NCBI RefSeq assembly: GCF_018603905.1
Contig: NZ_JAHFZZ010000026.1
Location: 1 to 64,000, forward strand
Direction of reading: 5' to 3'
Length of the DNA: 64,000 nucleotides
From: Nonomuraea sp. NEAU-A123
Lineage (GTDB): Bacteria > Actinomycetota > Actinomycetes > Streptosporangiales > Streptosporangiaceae
The notes below the pieces were generated by a model. It saw nothing but the letters and a program-made list of their open reading frames with translations, did not search any database and was not told the DNA's origin. Of the stretch, positions 32,767-41,440 are shown in pieces; position 1 is the first letter of the stretch, and each line of letters opens with the position of its first letter. The translations under genes and the position numbers were made by a program.

Positions 32767-33975
32767 ATGACCAGTCAGGTAGTCCTGGGCTTGGGGGGAT
32801 GCGTCGACTACGAACTCAAGCTGTCCTCGTCGATCCTGGAGCGGCTTGTCGACGAGTACCAGATCCACAATGCCGAGCTGACTTCATCGGTCACCGTGAC
32901 CAACGAGCGCGAGCTTGTCATTTCCATTCTCACTTATCTCAAAAAGGGCGGAGGAGGCGAGCACTTCGTCGCCTCCTCCGAATGCCTGAGCACATTCGCA
33001 GGGCGGTTCCCCACGCGAACGACTCTGGGTGGAACCTCCGTTCGCGCGGCGATGGAGATGAGCCGGCTCGGCGTACCATCCACCCTGCACCTGGTCAGTC
33101 TCAACGACATCGTCCGCCGCCTGCTGCCGGCAAGCTGCGACTACATCTGCAGCGGCGACCAGGACACCCTTTATCCGCACCTGATCGTGCAGTACGACCA
33201 GGGCATGCGGGTTCGAGCAGGTGACATCGACATCCGTGCGCCATTTCCGAACAGATTGATCTACGTCAACGACCCGGCGAACGAGTCCATGCTGCTGAGT
33301 AACGAACTGGGCTCGTTGTTCCGCGACGCACGGGTGTTTCTGATCTCGGGATTCAACGCGGTACGGGACCAGCAGACGCTTGACCGGCGTCTGTCCACGC
33401 TGAGAAGCCACATGCGACAACTTCCAGCCGAGGCAGTCGTCTACTACGAGGATGCCGGATTCCACGAGCCGGGCCTCAGCCAACGGGTCCGCGACGCTCT
33501 TCTGGAAGTCATCGACATTTACGGACTGAACGAAGACGAGATGCAGTCGCACCTGGGCTACCCCGTCAACCTGCTCTCCGTGACGGAGGTGGCACACGCC
33601 CTCGAAGCGCAGCAAGCTCTCATCCCCGTGACGACCCTGGTTGTGCACACCAAGTATTGGTCGGCGGCATTCGGCGAGAGGGCCGGCGAGTACGCGGAGC
33701 CACTGAACGAGGGCATCCTGATCGCCAGCACCCGCTACTGCCACGGCGATGAGTACACAGACCACCACTACGAACTCATGCGGAACCGGCCGAGGCGAAC
33801 GGAGGCGGTGGAGTTCGCGGCGGCTCTGGAAGGCCGAATGGGCGGGGTTGTCCGTTGCCTGCCCGGCTTCGACCTTGACGTTGCCGCGCCCACGACCATC
33901 GGGCTCGGCGATGCGTTCGTCGGCGGTTTCCTCGCCGCGGTCTCCCGGGGCGGATCAAGCAGTCATGTGAGATGA
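32767..33975 (+). CDS. ADP-dependent glucokinase/phosphofructokinase-family kinase
   Basis: 402 residues. The C-terminal TTIGLGDAFVGGFLAA (GxGD; Asp near 379) is the catalytic motif, and the TLGGTSVRAAMEMSRLGVPSTLHLVS block near residue 80 fits the sugar-binding part of the ADP-GK/PFK branch of the ribokinase superfamily. The middle holds YVNDPANE, FLISGFNAVRD and YGLNEDEMQ, the last two strongly reminiscent of archaeal ADP-dependent kinases. It phosphorylates a sugar or sugar phosphate, perhaps with ADP as donor; donor and substrate cannot be read from sequence. Last gene of the operon, probably making the aldolase substrate. Confidence 0.72.
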   Translation: MTSQVVLGLGGCVDYELKLSSSILERLVDEYQIHNAELTSSVTVTNERELVISILTYLKKGGGGEHFVASSECLSTFAGRFPTRTTLGGTSVRAAMEMSRLGVPSTLHLVSLNDIVRRLLPASCDYICSGDQDTLYPHLIVQYDQGMRVRAGDIDIRAPFPNRLIYVNDPANESMLLSNELGSLFRDARVFLISGFNAVRDQQTLDRRLSTLRSHMRQLPAEAVVYYEDAGFHEPGLSQRVRDALLEVIDIYGLNEDEMQSHLGYPVNLLSVTEVAHALEAQQALIPVTTLVVHTKYWSAAFGERAGEYAEPLNEGILIASTRYCHGDEYTDHHYELMRNRPRRTEAVEFAAALEGRMGGVVRCLPGFDLDVAAPTTIGLGDAFVGGFLAAVSRGGSSSHVR

Positions 33976-34043
33976 TCCGCGCCCGCGTCTACCAGCCGTA
34001 CTTCGCCGCGTCTTTCCCTCGCTTAAAGTGATGCTCCCGCACA

Positions 34044-34076
34044 AACGCCCTGAAGCGCTGATCGCTTCAGGGCGTT
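34044..34076 (+). terminator. Strong hairpin terminator after the sugar operon
   Basis: Perfect 14-bp stem (34044-34057 / 34063-34076) with a 5-base loop, followed by ctcgt; located 69 bases after the kinase stop. Confidence 0.8.
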
Positions 34077-34141
34077 CTCGTACCTGTTGACGGCAAGGAT
34101 GGCGGTCATGCCGTCCCGCGCTGGCTTGCCCGCGACGGGGA

Positions 34142-34170
34142 TAACCGTTAAATATAATAGTTAACGGTTA
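34142..34170. promoter_or_regulatory. PadR operator containing the -10 box
   Basis: Perfect 10-bp inverted repeat TAACCGTTAA (34142-34151) / TTAACGGTTA (34161-34170). A consensus TATAAT lies between the arms at 34153-34158. The padR ATG follows 13 bases after the right arm, with GAGGAGG between. Binding would block the promoter directly. Confidence 0.8.
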
Positions 34171-34182
34171 GAGGAGGGCCCA

Positions 34183-34710
34183 ATGCAGCAAGAAGTGGTG
34201 CTGGCGATGTTGGCCAAGGAGCCCTCGCACGGCTACCAGCTGCGCGCGCGGCTGCGCGACGCGCTCGGCCCTCTCGGTGACGCGATGAACGCCGGGCACG
34301 TCTACGTCACGCTGACCCGGCTGGAAAAGGCCGGGCTGCTAGCGGTCGAGAAGTCCGCCGAGGGCGCCGACCGGTCGGATCGCAAGGTGTACGCGCTCAC
34401 CCCCAGCGGTCAACAGCGAGTCGCCGAGTGGATCGCCGAGGTGGACTGGCCAAGAGGTGATCTCGCGGAGTTCCATCTCAAGCTGATCGCGGCCGCGTCG
34501 GCCGGGCTGGCCGACCCGATCACCATCGTCGACACCCAGCGCCGCGAACTGCTGCGCCGACTGCGTGACGCCCAGCGCGCCGCCATGGCCGAGCCGGACC
34601 GCTCGAACGCGGCGCTGTTGCTGGAGGGCATCGTGCTCCGGCTTCAGGCGGACCTGCGCTGGCTCGAGGCATGTGAGAGGAACTGGACTCACCGAAGGGG
34701 TGGGTCGTGA
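34183..34710 (+). CDS. PadR-family transcriptional regulator
   Basis: 175 residues. PadR winged helix at the N terminus (VVLAMLAKEPSHGYQLRARLRDALG, GHVYVTLTRLEKAGLL, KVYALTPSGQQRVAEWI), then a C-terminal dimer helix region. Autoregulation is likely through the palindrome just upstream. Its stop overlaps the GTG of an ABC ATPase gene (GTGA), so it once controlled an ABC exporter operon, which is now broken. Confidence 0.9.
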   Translation: MQQEVVLAMLAKEPSHGYQLRARLRDALGPLGDAMNAGHVYVTLTRLEKAGLLAVEKSAEGADRSDRKVYALTPSGQQRVAEWIAEVDWPRGDLAEFHLKLIAAASAGLADPITIVDTQRRELLRRLRDAQRAAMAEPDRSNAALLLEGIVLRLQADLRWLEACERNWTHRRGGS

Positions 34711-34910
34711 GCAGCGCCGCCGACACGCCCATAGTGAGCGCCTGCGGGTTGCGAAAGGAGTACGGCAAGGGGGAAGGATTGGTGCGCGCCGTCGACGGGG
34801 TTGATCTCGACGCTGGCGCCCACCATGAAGGGCGCGCTAGAACCCCAGGCCGAGGAGCACCGTGTGGGCGTTCTCCAGGCTGTGGACGTGCTTTCCCAGC
34901 TTCGCCATAG
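34707..34910 (+). pseudogene. Truncated ABC exporter ATPase (first ~35 codons only)
   Basis: Starts at GTG 34707 and reads ACGLRKEYGKGEGLVRAVDG then VDLD, the opening of a MacB/LolD-type ABC ATPase. At about 34812, before the Walker A motif, the similarity stops and the frame runs into unrelated sequence. Everything needed for ATP binding is missing. Confidence 0.75.
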
Positions 34911-35757
34911 AGGACACTTTCTCCGTCTTGAGAATCTCGACGAGGTGCCGTGCCAGCCAGTCGCCATCCACTTCGCCAGGACCGCCCGCGTCCAACGTCC
35001 ACGATCGCACGGTCCGTTCGACCCGCTGCGACCAGCCCAGTTCCTCGCCCGGCGAGAAGTACTTGAACCAGCCCACGATGGTCAGTCGCTCGGCGGAATG
35101 GATGGCGAGAACCTGGCGATTTCCCCCGAACACGGTGACGCTCACGTTCCTGCCGATCGCGCACGTCTCGGCGGGCAGCGTGCGGACGAACGCCGACAGC
35201 AAAGGTGGCAGCACCGCCCACCGAGGCACCCGCCACCCACCCGGCGTGCTGAGCCCCTCATTGGCGGCGTCCAGATACTCGATGACGAAACCACCCGGCA
35301 AATGCGACGGCTCTCCCCACTCGAACGCGGCCTCCCGCCATTCCTCATACGGCTCCGTCGGCTGCAGGGAGAGCTCCGCGCCGGTCTCAGTGGCGCGTAA
35401 TTCAAGGGATTCGGTGCCTGACCGCCGCCAGCGCAGGAAAGGGGCTCCCCAATCCGGTGACCGCTCGTACCAGGGACCTATCGGGCCATGGCTGCCAACG
35501 CTGTTAGCAGCGCCGATCGCGTTCTCCACTGCCTCGGCGTGCCGCCGGAACGCGGCGAACGGTTCTCCCACCAAAGAAATGGGGACGACGAGACCGCGGA
35601 ACTCGCGGTCGCCGGCGTACCGCCGCTCATGCTCCTGTACCGGCACCAACCGGCCACGCCCCTCGCCCAGCGGCCGCAGCGCCTCGCCGGACCAGTCGCC
35701 GGGATCCACCTCGTGCCACAGCCATCTGGCGATGTCGGCGGTGTCGTCCTTCCTCAT
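34837..35757 (-). CDS. Hypothetical protein sitting inside a broken ABC operon
   Basis: 306 residues, no signal or clear membrane span. N terminus IARWLWHEVDPGDWSGEALRPLGEGRGRLVPVQEHERRY; middle FGEPSHLP-like aromatic strands; C terminus TVRSWTLDAGGPGEVDGDWLARHLVEILKTEKV then SSMAKLGKHVHSLENAHTVLLGLGF. Not recognised. It runs opposite to the PadR/ABC remnants on both sides, so it either entered with the DNA that replaced the exporter's middle or was joined by a deletion. Confidence 0.65.
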   Translation of the reverse strand: MRKDDTADIARWLWHEVDPGDWSGEALRPLGEGRGRLVPVQEHERRYAGDREFRGLVVPISLVGEPFAAFRRHAEAVENAIGAANSVGSHGPIGPWYERSPDWGAPFLRWRRSGTESLELRATETGAELSLQPTEPYEEWREAAFEWGEPSHLPGGFVIEYLDAANEGLSTPGGWRVPRWAVLPPLLSAFVRTLPAETCAIGRNVSVTVFGGNRQVLAIHSAERLTIVGWFKYFSPGEELGWSQRVERTVRSWTLDAGGPGEVDGDWLARHLVEILKTEKVSSMAKLGKHVHSLENAHTVLLGLGF

Positions 35758-35813
35758 GGGCGCGATCTTAGGAGGAGCCCGTCAGCCATGCCCGGGTCTA
35801 TCCAGATTTAGCC

Positions 35814-35954
35814 ATCGTGGAGCGCCACTCGATCTGGTAGCAGCTCGCCCTGGTGGCGGCAACCGTGCTCGTGGTGGCGGCGCTCACTTCCGTCCCCGCC
35901 TGCCTCGGCGGCCGTCGTCCCATGACCGAGAATCTCAAAGCCGGACTCGCATGA
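35814..35954 (+). pseudogene. FtsX-type permease C-terminal remnant
   Basis: Plus-strand frame: IVERHSIW, a TAG at 35838-35840, then QLALVAATVLVVAALTSVPA and CLGGRRPMTENLKAGLA ending TGA. This is the last membrane helix and tail typical of MacB/FtsX-type export permeases in actinomycetes. With the ATPase start at 34707 it marks the two ends of a lost exporter operon. Confidence 0.6.
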
Positions 35955-35982
35955 GCAACGTCCCCACCGATCGGACACCCTG

Positions 35983-37497
35983 CTAAATGGGAATGACCTT
36001 CTGCGGCTCGGGAGAAGCCAGGGGACCGTGAGCCGGCCGAATGAGCCAGGTGGGGGAGACGAGGGCCGCGATCACGGCGGCGAGTACGGGCAGGCAGGCG
36101 ATCAGCATGGCGATCGCCGTCCATGGGGTTTCGAAAGGTACTCGCGGGGGCGGATCCCAGTCGATCGAGGTGGTCATGGGCCACACCAGGAACAGGCCGA
36201 TGACGCACCCGGCGGTCGCGCCGATCGCCGTGCCACATGCCGCACTGACGGCCGCTCGGCAGGCGGCGAGGAACCGCAGCGCTGCGACTGAGCCGCCGCT
36301 GATCCGTAGCAGAATGCGCGCCGCGCCGGCCGAACGGGTTGCGGCCAGTGCGCCGGCGAGGGCGATGAGAATCATTACCGCAACGACGTACAGCCAGTAA
36401 GTCGGTGCCTGATATCCCCGCTCGACGTAAGTGACGGCGATTTCGCCCAGTCGGCGGTCGAGTCGCTCCTGCTCGGTCGTCGAAACGCGATAATGCGAAG
36501 GGTCGATGATGAACTGATGGAGCTGTAGCTGGACACCAAGGTCTTGCACCACCTCGCGGGGCACAAAGAGCCTTCCGAAACGGGGATCAGGGGGTCTGAC
36601 AGTGATCATCGGAATGGCCTTGATGGCGGTAGAGCCCTCGGTCAGGGAGAAGGAGTATCGGATCTCCGCTGAGGCGGTTTCTTCGTCGTCTGTCGAGACC
36701 ACCACGGCTGTGCCCTTGTCATAAGGCGTCGAAGGATTGCCCGTGAGGTAGCGCAGCAACGCCTGGTCGCCAACGTAGGGAGCAGACCAGCTGCTGTAGC
36801 CGGTCGCCACATCGAAAGTGCCCGGTCCGCGAGCAGAACTATTCTCTGCGATGGATACGCCGGGTAACTCGTGCTGGATGGCCGCCCGCACGGTGGCCGT
36901 CTGATCTGCGGAGAAGCCCTCCACGACGAGTGCGCCTGGCCGGGCATCGGGATAGTAGTTCGCCCCGCCCTGCGCCGTCATGGCAGGTGCGATGATCATC
37001 AGCGCTGTCGCGACGGCGGCCGCGGCCATTGTCGTCGCCACTCCCGCGGCGGTTCGGGCGGGTGCGCCACACACATGACGGACGGCCGTCCGAAGCGCTC
37101 GCGGCAGAAATACGGCGTGGCGCCGGAGCACTTCCAGCAGCCATGGGACGAAGGGACCCAAGCCGAAAATCAGCAGTGCTCCACCGAATATGCCTGCCAG
37201 GGCGGTCATCGCCGAATCGAAGTCGTCATAGTGCTTGTCCTCTTGCGTGGACCACGCGGTAAGCGCCATCACCGCGATGCCGAACGTCGCCACGACCGCT
37301 CCCCAGACCAGGGGATACAGGCTCATACGAGTCCGCCGGCCACGGGGGGCCGACAGCATCGCGAAGAATATCGAGCCGCATACGACTGCCGTCGGGATGC
37401 CCAGGACCACCAAGAGAACCACGATCATGAATGATACGGAGCTCGTTAGCACCCCATCCACCTCGACCGAGAAGAGGAAATGCCGCAGCCGCGTCAT
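35983..37497 (-). CDS. FtsX-like permease, about half normal size
   Basis: 504 residues from the ATG at 37497. Membrane helices near 17-42, 55-75, 92-115, 160-185 and four or more after residue 370. An extracytoplasmic middle domain (about 190-365) lies between. The C terminus (LAGALAATRSAGAARILLRISGGSVAALRFLAACRAAVSAACG) is FtsX-like. Two-module FtsX permeases in actinomycetes usually have 800 or more residues; here the first module is missing. No ATPase gene is adjacent. It may be non-functional or need a partner. Only 34 bases separate it from the divergent kinase remnant. Confidence 0.65.
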   Translation of the reverse strand: MTRLRHFLFSVEVDGVLTSSVSFMIVVLLVVLGIPTAVVCGSIFFAMLSAPRGRRTRMSLYPLVWGAVVATFGIAVMALTAWSTQEDKHYDDFDSAMTALAGIFGGALLIFGLGPFVPWLLEVLRRHAVFLPRALRTAVRHVCGAPARTAAGVATTMAAAAVATALMIIAPAMTAQGGANYYPDARPGALVVEGFSADQTATVRAAIQHELPGVSIAENSSARGPGTFDVATGYSSWSAPYVGDQALLRYLTGNPSTPYDKGTAVVVSTDDEETASAEIRYSFSLTEGSTAIKAIPMITVRPPDPRFGRLFVPREVVQDLGVQLQLHQFIIDPSHYRVSTTEQERLDRRLGEIAVTYVERGYQAPTYWLYVVAVMILIALAGALAATRSAGAARILLRISGGSVAALRFLAACRAAVSAACGTAIGATAGCVIGLFLVWPMTTSIDWDPPPRVPFETPWTAIAMLIACLPVLAAVIAALVSPTWLIRPAHGPLASPEPQKVIPI

Positions 37498-37531
37498 GAT
37501 TGATCTACGGTTGTCTCGACCGGAGGTGTGC

Positions 37532-38633
37532 ATGCCTGAGGTGGCTTCGCTGCGCCCGGGGGACCCCCGAAGACGGGGCGAGTACAGCATCGACGGACTG
37601 CTGGCCGACGACAGCGTCTACCTGGCCAGAAGCGACACGGGAGAGCGTGTCACGATCAAGATGTTCCGGGCTCGATCCGCGGCGGTCTTGGCGCAGGTCC
37701 AGGAGATCCAGAAGGTACGGCTGCCCGACGCCTACCACACCGTACAGATCATCGACAGCGGTGTGGCGGACGGCCTGCCGTACATCGTGATGGAGTTCGT
37801 GGACGGCGACACGCTGGAGCGGACCGATTCGGCTGACCTCGTACCTCTACCAAGAGAAGGGGAAGCTCGGCAGTCCGGCATATGTTCGCGAACGCGGCAC
37901 CAACAGGTTCCAGCAACTCGCCGAGTACCGGAACACGGTCCTGTCACCGGATGGCACCATGTTCGCCGGCGTCTACGCCTTTCCGCGGTTCGCGGGGGAG
38001 GACGCCAATGAGGCGCAGTTCACCGAACGTACGACGGGACGGCGGTTCTCCGTGCCCACCGTGGCTCCCTCGCTCCACGTCAAGTCTCCGCAATGGTCCG
38101 GGGACGGCAGGCGGCTGCTGCTGACGGCGTACTCGGACAAGGAGGCCGTGGGGCCGGTCGTCGTGGACGTCGCCGCGCGGCGTGGCACGCTTACCCGGAT
38201 CGACACGCCGGGCACCGGCACCCAGCCCTACCTGTGGCTCCCGGACGGCTCCGGGGTCGTCCGGATCGCCGGCAAGACACAGCTCCGTGCTTACTCCCTC
38301 AACGGCACCGTCCTGCGCACGTATCCGGACGCCGCCGCGGCCGTCAACACCGACGAGTGGTTCTCCCCTTCGGGCCGCCGGCTCGCCGCGATCTGTCCGG
38401 GCAAGCCCGCCGCCGCCTGCCTGCTCGACACCGCCACCGGCGAGCGCCAGACCCGGGTGCCGCTGCCCACGGGCACCACGCTGTGGGGCTGGTTCAACGA
38501 GGACCATCTCCTGGTGTACGGGGACGGGACGGTCGACGTACTCGACGGGGCGGGCCGGCCGGTCCGGAGACTGGCCGAACTCGAAACCGGCGACAAGGGC
38601 TCCTGGGAAGTGCACTTCACGCGGGCCTGGTAG
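37532..38633 (+). pseudogene. Ser/Thr protein kinase gene with core deleted and frame shifted
   Basis: ATG 37532 with CGGAGG upstream. To about 37826 the frame gives the start of a kinase N-lobe (GEYSIDGLLADDSVYLARSD, VTIKMF with the ATP-binding Lys, PYIVMEFVDGDTLE). The glycine loop is already damaged. Homology then jumps to another frame from about 37830: LTSYLYQEKGKLGSPAYVRE, followed by a beta-propeller-like sensor part (SPDGTMFAGVYAF, SPQWSGDGRRLLLTAYS, TQPYLWLPDGSGVV) to the TAG at 38633. The catalytic loop, DFG and membrane helix are gone. Confidence 0.7.
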
Positions 38634-38801
38634 CGCCCGGAGCGCCATGAAAAGGCGCCCGCAAATCTTGGTCAACTGTTCCGAACAGAGATGCGCCCCG
38701 AACATTCACCAGGCCCAGGCATGTTTCCCTGTTGGCGGCGATGCCGACAGGTCAGTCGTTACCGACAGGACAAATGTCCATTTTCATATAGGGGCGGCCC
38801 G

Positions 38802-39695
38802 ATGGGCTTTCTTGCTAAATTCATCGGTGGCACGGGGGCCGCTGTGCTCGCGCTGGGTGCGATGCCGCTGCCGGCACACGCGAGGTCTGCCCCGGTGAAG
38901 GACGTGACCGTCGCGTGCGACCCGGACGCGCTCGTCACGGCGATCCGCACAGTCAACGGGATCGGAGCCGCCAGGCTCCTTCTCGCGCCGTACTGCGACT
39001 ACAACTACGCCACCGCGAACGACCCCGGGGACGCGTTGCCGGTCATCACGGGCGACATCACCCTGGTGGGCGGGCCGAGCACGAAGATCAGGCGGGATCC
39101 GACCGCACCTGGCCTCTTCCGTGTCCTGGAGGTCGCATCCGGGGCGACGCTCCATGTCCAGAGGATCTCCATCCTGGGCGGAAGGACGACGGGCCTCGGC
39201 GGTGGAATCCTCAACGCGGGCACCGTGGTTCTGGACCGGACCACCCTTGCCGGCAACCGCGCAGGAAACGGCGGCGCGTTCGCTAATAATGCGGACGCCA
39301 CAGCGACGATCTTCCTCAGCCGGCTCAACGCGAACTCGACAATGGGCGTCGGAGGCGGCGCGATAATCAACTCGGGGACGCTGACGCTCTCCAAGAGCGT
39401 CCTGGCCGGGAACAGCGCACCGGTCAACGGCGGTGGGCTGAACACCCAGGCGACCGGCGTGTCGCACCTCATCAACAGCACCTTGGACAACAACGTATCC
39501 GGCAGCCTGGGCGGAGGCATCTCCAACCTGGGAACCACCACGCTCGATCGCGTCCTGGTCACGCGGAACAAGGGATCAGCAGGCGGTGGAATCTCCACCG
39601 GCAACACCAATGTCGTCATCCAGAACTCGACTATCCGTGACAACATCCCCGACAACTGCAATCCGCTGAACACTATTCCGGGCTGCGTCGACTAG
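38802..39695 (+). CDS. Secreted right-handed beta-helix protein
   Basis: 297 residues. Signal peptide with cleavage near AHA (about residue 27). From about residue 120 there are repeated turns of the parallel beta-helix type (GGGILNAGTVVLDRTTLAGN, GGGAIINSGTLTLSKSVLAGN, GGGLNTQATGVSHLINSTLDNN, GGGISNLGTTTLDRVLVTRN), each ~24-28 residues. This resembles polymorphic-membrane/pectate-lyase-like folds that bind or cut polysaccharide, but no catalytic residues can be named. GGGGCGG precedes the ATG. The last 23 bases overlap a convergent gene. Confidence 0.82.
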   Translation: MGFLAKFIGGTGAAVLALGAMPLPAHARSAPVKDVTVACDPDALVTAIRTVNGIGAARLLLAPYCDYNYATANDPGDALPVITGDITLVGGPSTKIRRDPTAPGLFRVLEVASGATLHVQRISILGGRTTGLGGGILNAGTVVLDRTTLAGNRAGNGGAFANNADATATIFLSRLNANSTMGVGGGAIINSGTLTLSKSVLAGNSAPVNGGGLNTQATGVSHLINSTLDNNVSGSLGGGISNLGTTTLDRVLVTRNKGSAGGGISTGNTNVVIQNSTIRDNIPDNCNPLNTIPGCVD

Positions 39696-40164
39696 CCGTC
39701 GGCTCAGCAGACTGCTGGTCGGTGCTCGGTTCGTCGCGGGGCCAGATCTGCCTGCCTCGAGGCAGATCTCTGATGCCGCCACCTTCCGGGATCATGCCCC
39801 AGAGGAAGGGGATCAGATACTGAGGCGGTTCGCCCAGGAGCACGGCCAGCTCGTCCTCGGTGACGGTGAGGGTGAATGTCGAGCCTGGCCGGCCGGAGTT
39901 CCATCCTTGTTCGACGGCTCGCCGGACGCATCCCGCGACGAGGACAGGACGGACCGCGATCGTTCGCTCTCCGTTCCAGTTGTCCGGCCGGGCGCAGGAG
40001 AGGGTCACCATGAGAACGCTGCCCGGTTCCTGGGCTCGCTCAACGGCGAAGGTGAGAGGACTGGAGCCGGTGCCTTCGCGGTACGTGGGCTTGTGACTGA
40101 CCCGCCAGCGGAAGGCAGTGCCGTCGACGGTGATGAGCCGTGACCCCTTCTTGGGCATCGCCAC
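39673..40164 (-). CDS. Conserved-type hypothetical protein
   Basis: 163 residues: MPKKGSRLITVDGTAFRWRVSHKPTYREG start, then beta strands (LTFAVERAQEPGSVLMVTLSC, TIAVRPVLVAGCVRRAVEQGWNSGRPGSTFTLTVTEDEL). The C terminus is Pro/Arg rich and looks disordered. I remember similar 130-160 residue proteins in many Streptosporangiaceae genomes with no known role. Convergent overlap of 23 bases with the beta-helix gene. Confidence 0.65.
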   Translation of the reverse strand: MAMPKKGSRLITVDGTAFRWRVSHKPTYREGTGSSPLTFAVERAQEPGSVLMVTLSCARPDNWNGERTIAVRPVLVAGCVRRAVEQGWNSGRPGSTFTLTVTEDELAVLLGEPPQYLIPFLWGMIPEGGGIRDLPRGRQIWPRDEPSTDQQSAEPTASRRSPE

Positions 40165-40210
40165 AGCGGCCTCCAGAACCAGCGAGAAGTGATGCGGAAC
40201 GCCCGCAAGC

Positions 40211-41398
40211 CTAGAGGGAGGGCTGGGTCATGGCGCGGTGGACCGCCTCGAGGAGGGATGCGGCTCTCCGGTCCGGTACGCCTTCTTGAACGTGGTTCAT
40301 GACATATCCGAACGCCAGGCCGCTCGCCGGGTCGGCGAAGCCGAGCGATCCGCCGTAGCCGGGGAACCCGAAGGCGGTCGGGCTGTACCAGAAGACGTCG
40401 GGTGTCGGCAGCCCGAAACCGGTGCCGATCCGGACGGGCACCCGCAGGATGCGGTCGATACCACTGACCTGCTCCGCGGTCGCCGCGGCCAAGGTCTCGG
40501 CGGAGAGAATGCGATGCCCGTCGACCTCGCCGATGAGCGCGGCGTAGAAGCGGGCCAGTGCGCGGGCCGTGCAGATGCCGTTGCTGGAGGGCATCTCAGC
40601 GGACTGCTCGTCGGGGTTGTTGTGGTCCAGCGGCGGCGTGATGACGGTCAACAATGACCGCACGGTCAACGACGTCGGGTCGGCGAAGGCTCTCATCACC
40701 TCGCGCACGGATTCGGGAAGGGCGTCCAGGTCGAGGGCGGCCATGGACGCCAAGTCGGGCGCGTCGGCGATGATCCGGCTGACCCGATGCCGCTCGGCTT
40801 CCGGCAGCCCGATCCACAGGTCCAGGTCTATCGGCGCGGCGATCTCTTCGGCGAGGAACGTGCCGATGCTGCGGCCGGTCACCCGGCGAACGACCTCTCC
40901 GACCAGCCAGCCGTAGGTAATCCCGTGGTAGCCATGTTCGGTGCCCGGCTCCCAGGACGGGCGCTGGGCGGCCAGTGCGGTCACCATCGGCTCCCAGGCG
41001 ATTGCCTGAGCCGGGGTGATCGGGTGGTCGATCGTGGGCAGTCCGGCCTGGTGGGTGAGCAGCCAGCGGACGGGGATGCGGTCTTTTCCGTTCGCCGCGA
41101 ACTCCGGCCAGTACTCGGCTACGGGCGCGTCGAGGTCGAGTTCGCCGCGCTGGGCCAGCAGGTGCGCGCAGGCGGCGGTGACGCCCTTGGTGGTGGAATA
41201 GACGACCTGCAGGGTGTCGCGCTCCCAGCGGCGGCCGGTCTCGGGATCGGCGATTCCGCCCCACAGGTCGACGACCTTGCGACCGTGGAGGTAGACGCTG
41301 ACCGCCGCGCCCACTTCCTGGTCACCGGCCAGATTGGCGGCGAATGCCGTACGCACTCCTTCGAAGCCTGGTGCGGTGTCCCCGCTGATTTCGGGCAT
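40211..41398 (-). CDS. Serine hydrolase, beta-lactamase/esterase (class C-like) family
   Basis: 395 residues, no signal peptide, so cytosolic. VVYSTTKGVTAACAHLLAQRG carries the SxxK nucleophile/base (about 68-71). HGYHGITYGWLVGEVVRRVTG holds the Tyr of the YxN-type motif, and FGFPGYGGSLGFADPASGLAFGYVMN the C-terminal GGSLG-like motif. This is the EstB/penicillin-binding-like esterase group. Substrate unknown, probably an ester. Lies 42 bases after the small HTH gene on the same strand. Confidence 0.87.
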   Translation of the reverse strand: MPEISGDTAPGFEGVRTAFAANLAGDQEVGAAVSVYLHGRKVVDLWGGIADPETGRRWERDTLQVVYSTTKGVTAACAHLLAQRGELDLDAPVAEYWPEFAANGKDRIPVRWLLTHQAGLPTIDHPITPAQAIAWEPMVTALAAQRPSWEPGTEHGYHGITYGWLVGEVVRRVTGRSIGTFLAEEIAAPIDLDLWIGLPEAERHRVSRIIADAPDLASMAALDLDALPESVREVMRAFADPTSLTVRSLLTVITPPLDHNNPDEQSAEMPSSNGICTARALARFYAALIGEVDGHRILSAETLAAATAEQVSGIDRILRVPVRIGTGFGLPTPDVFWYSPTAFGFPGYGGSLGFADPASGLAFGYVMNHVQEGVPDRRAASLLEAVHRAMTQPSL

Positions 41399-41440
41399 GC
41401 GTCATCGCCTTCCGGTCTTGTGGTGGTTTGCCGGGAAGTG

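Noticed and set aside
37959..38633. Independent gene starting at the ATG at 37959
   Set aside because: Homology-like sequence continues upstream in the same frame to about 37830 and fits the sensor half of the kinase gene. No ribosome site precedes 37959, so it was merged into the pseudogene.
39180..39640. Repeated GGC-rich units that could suggest a CRISPR or tandem DNA array
   Set aside because: The periodicity is in the protein (beta-helix turns); the DNA units are diverged and there are no spacer/repeat boundaries.
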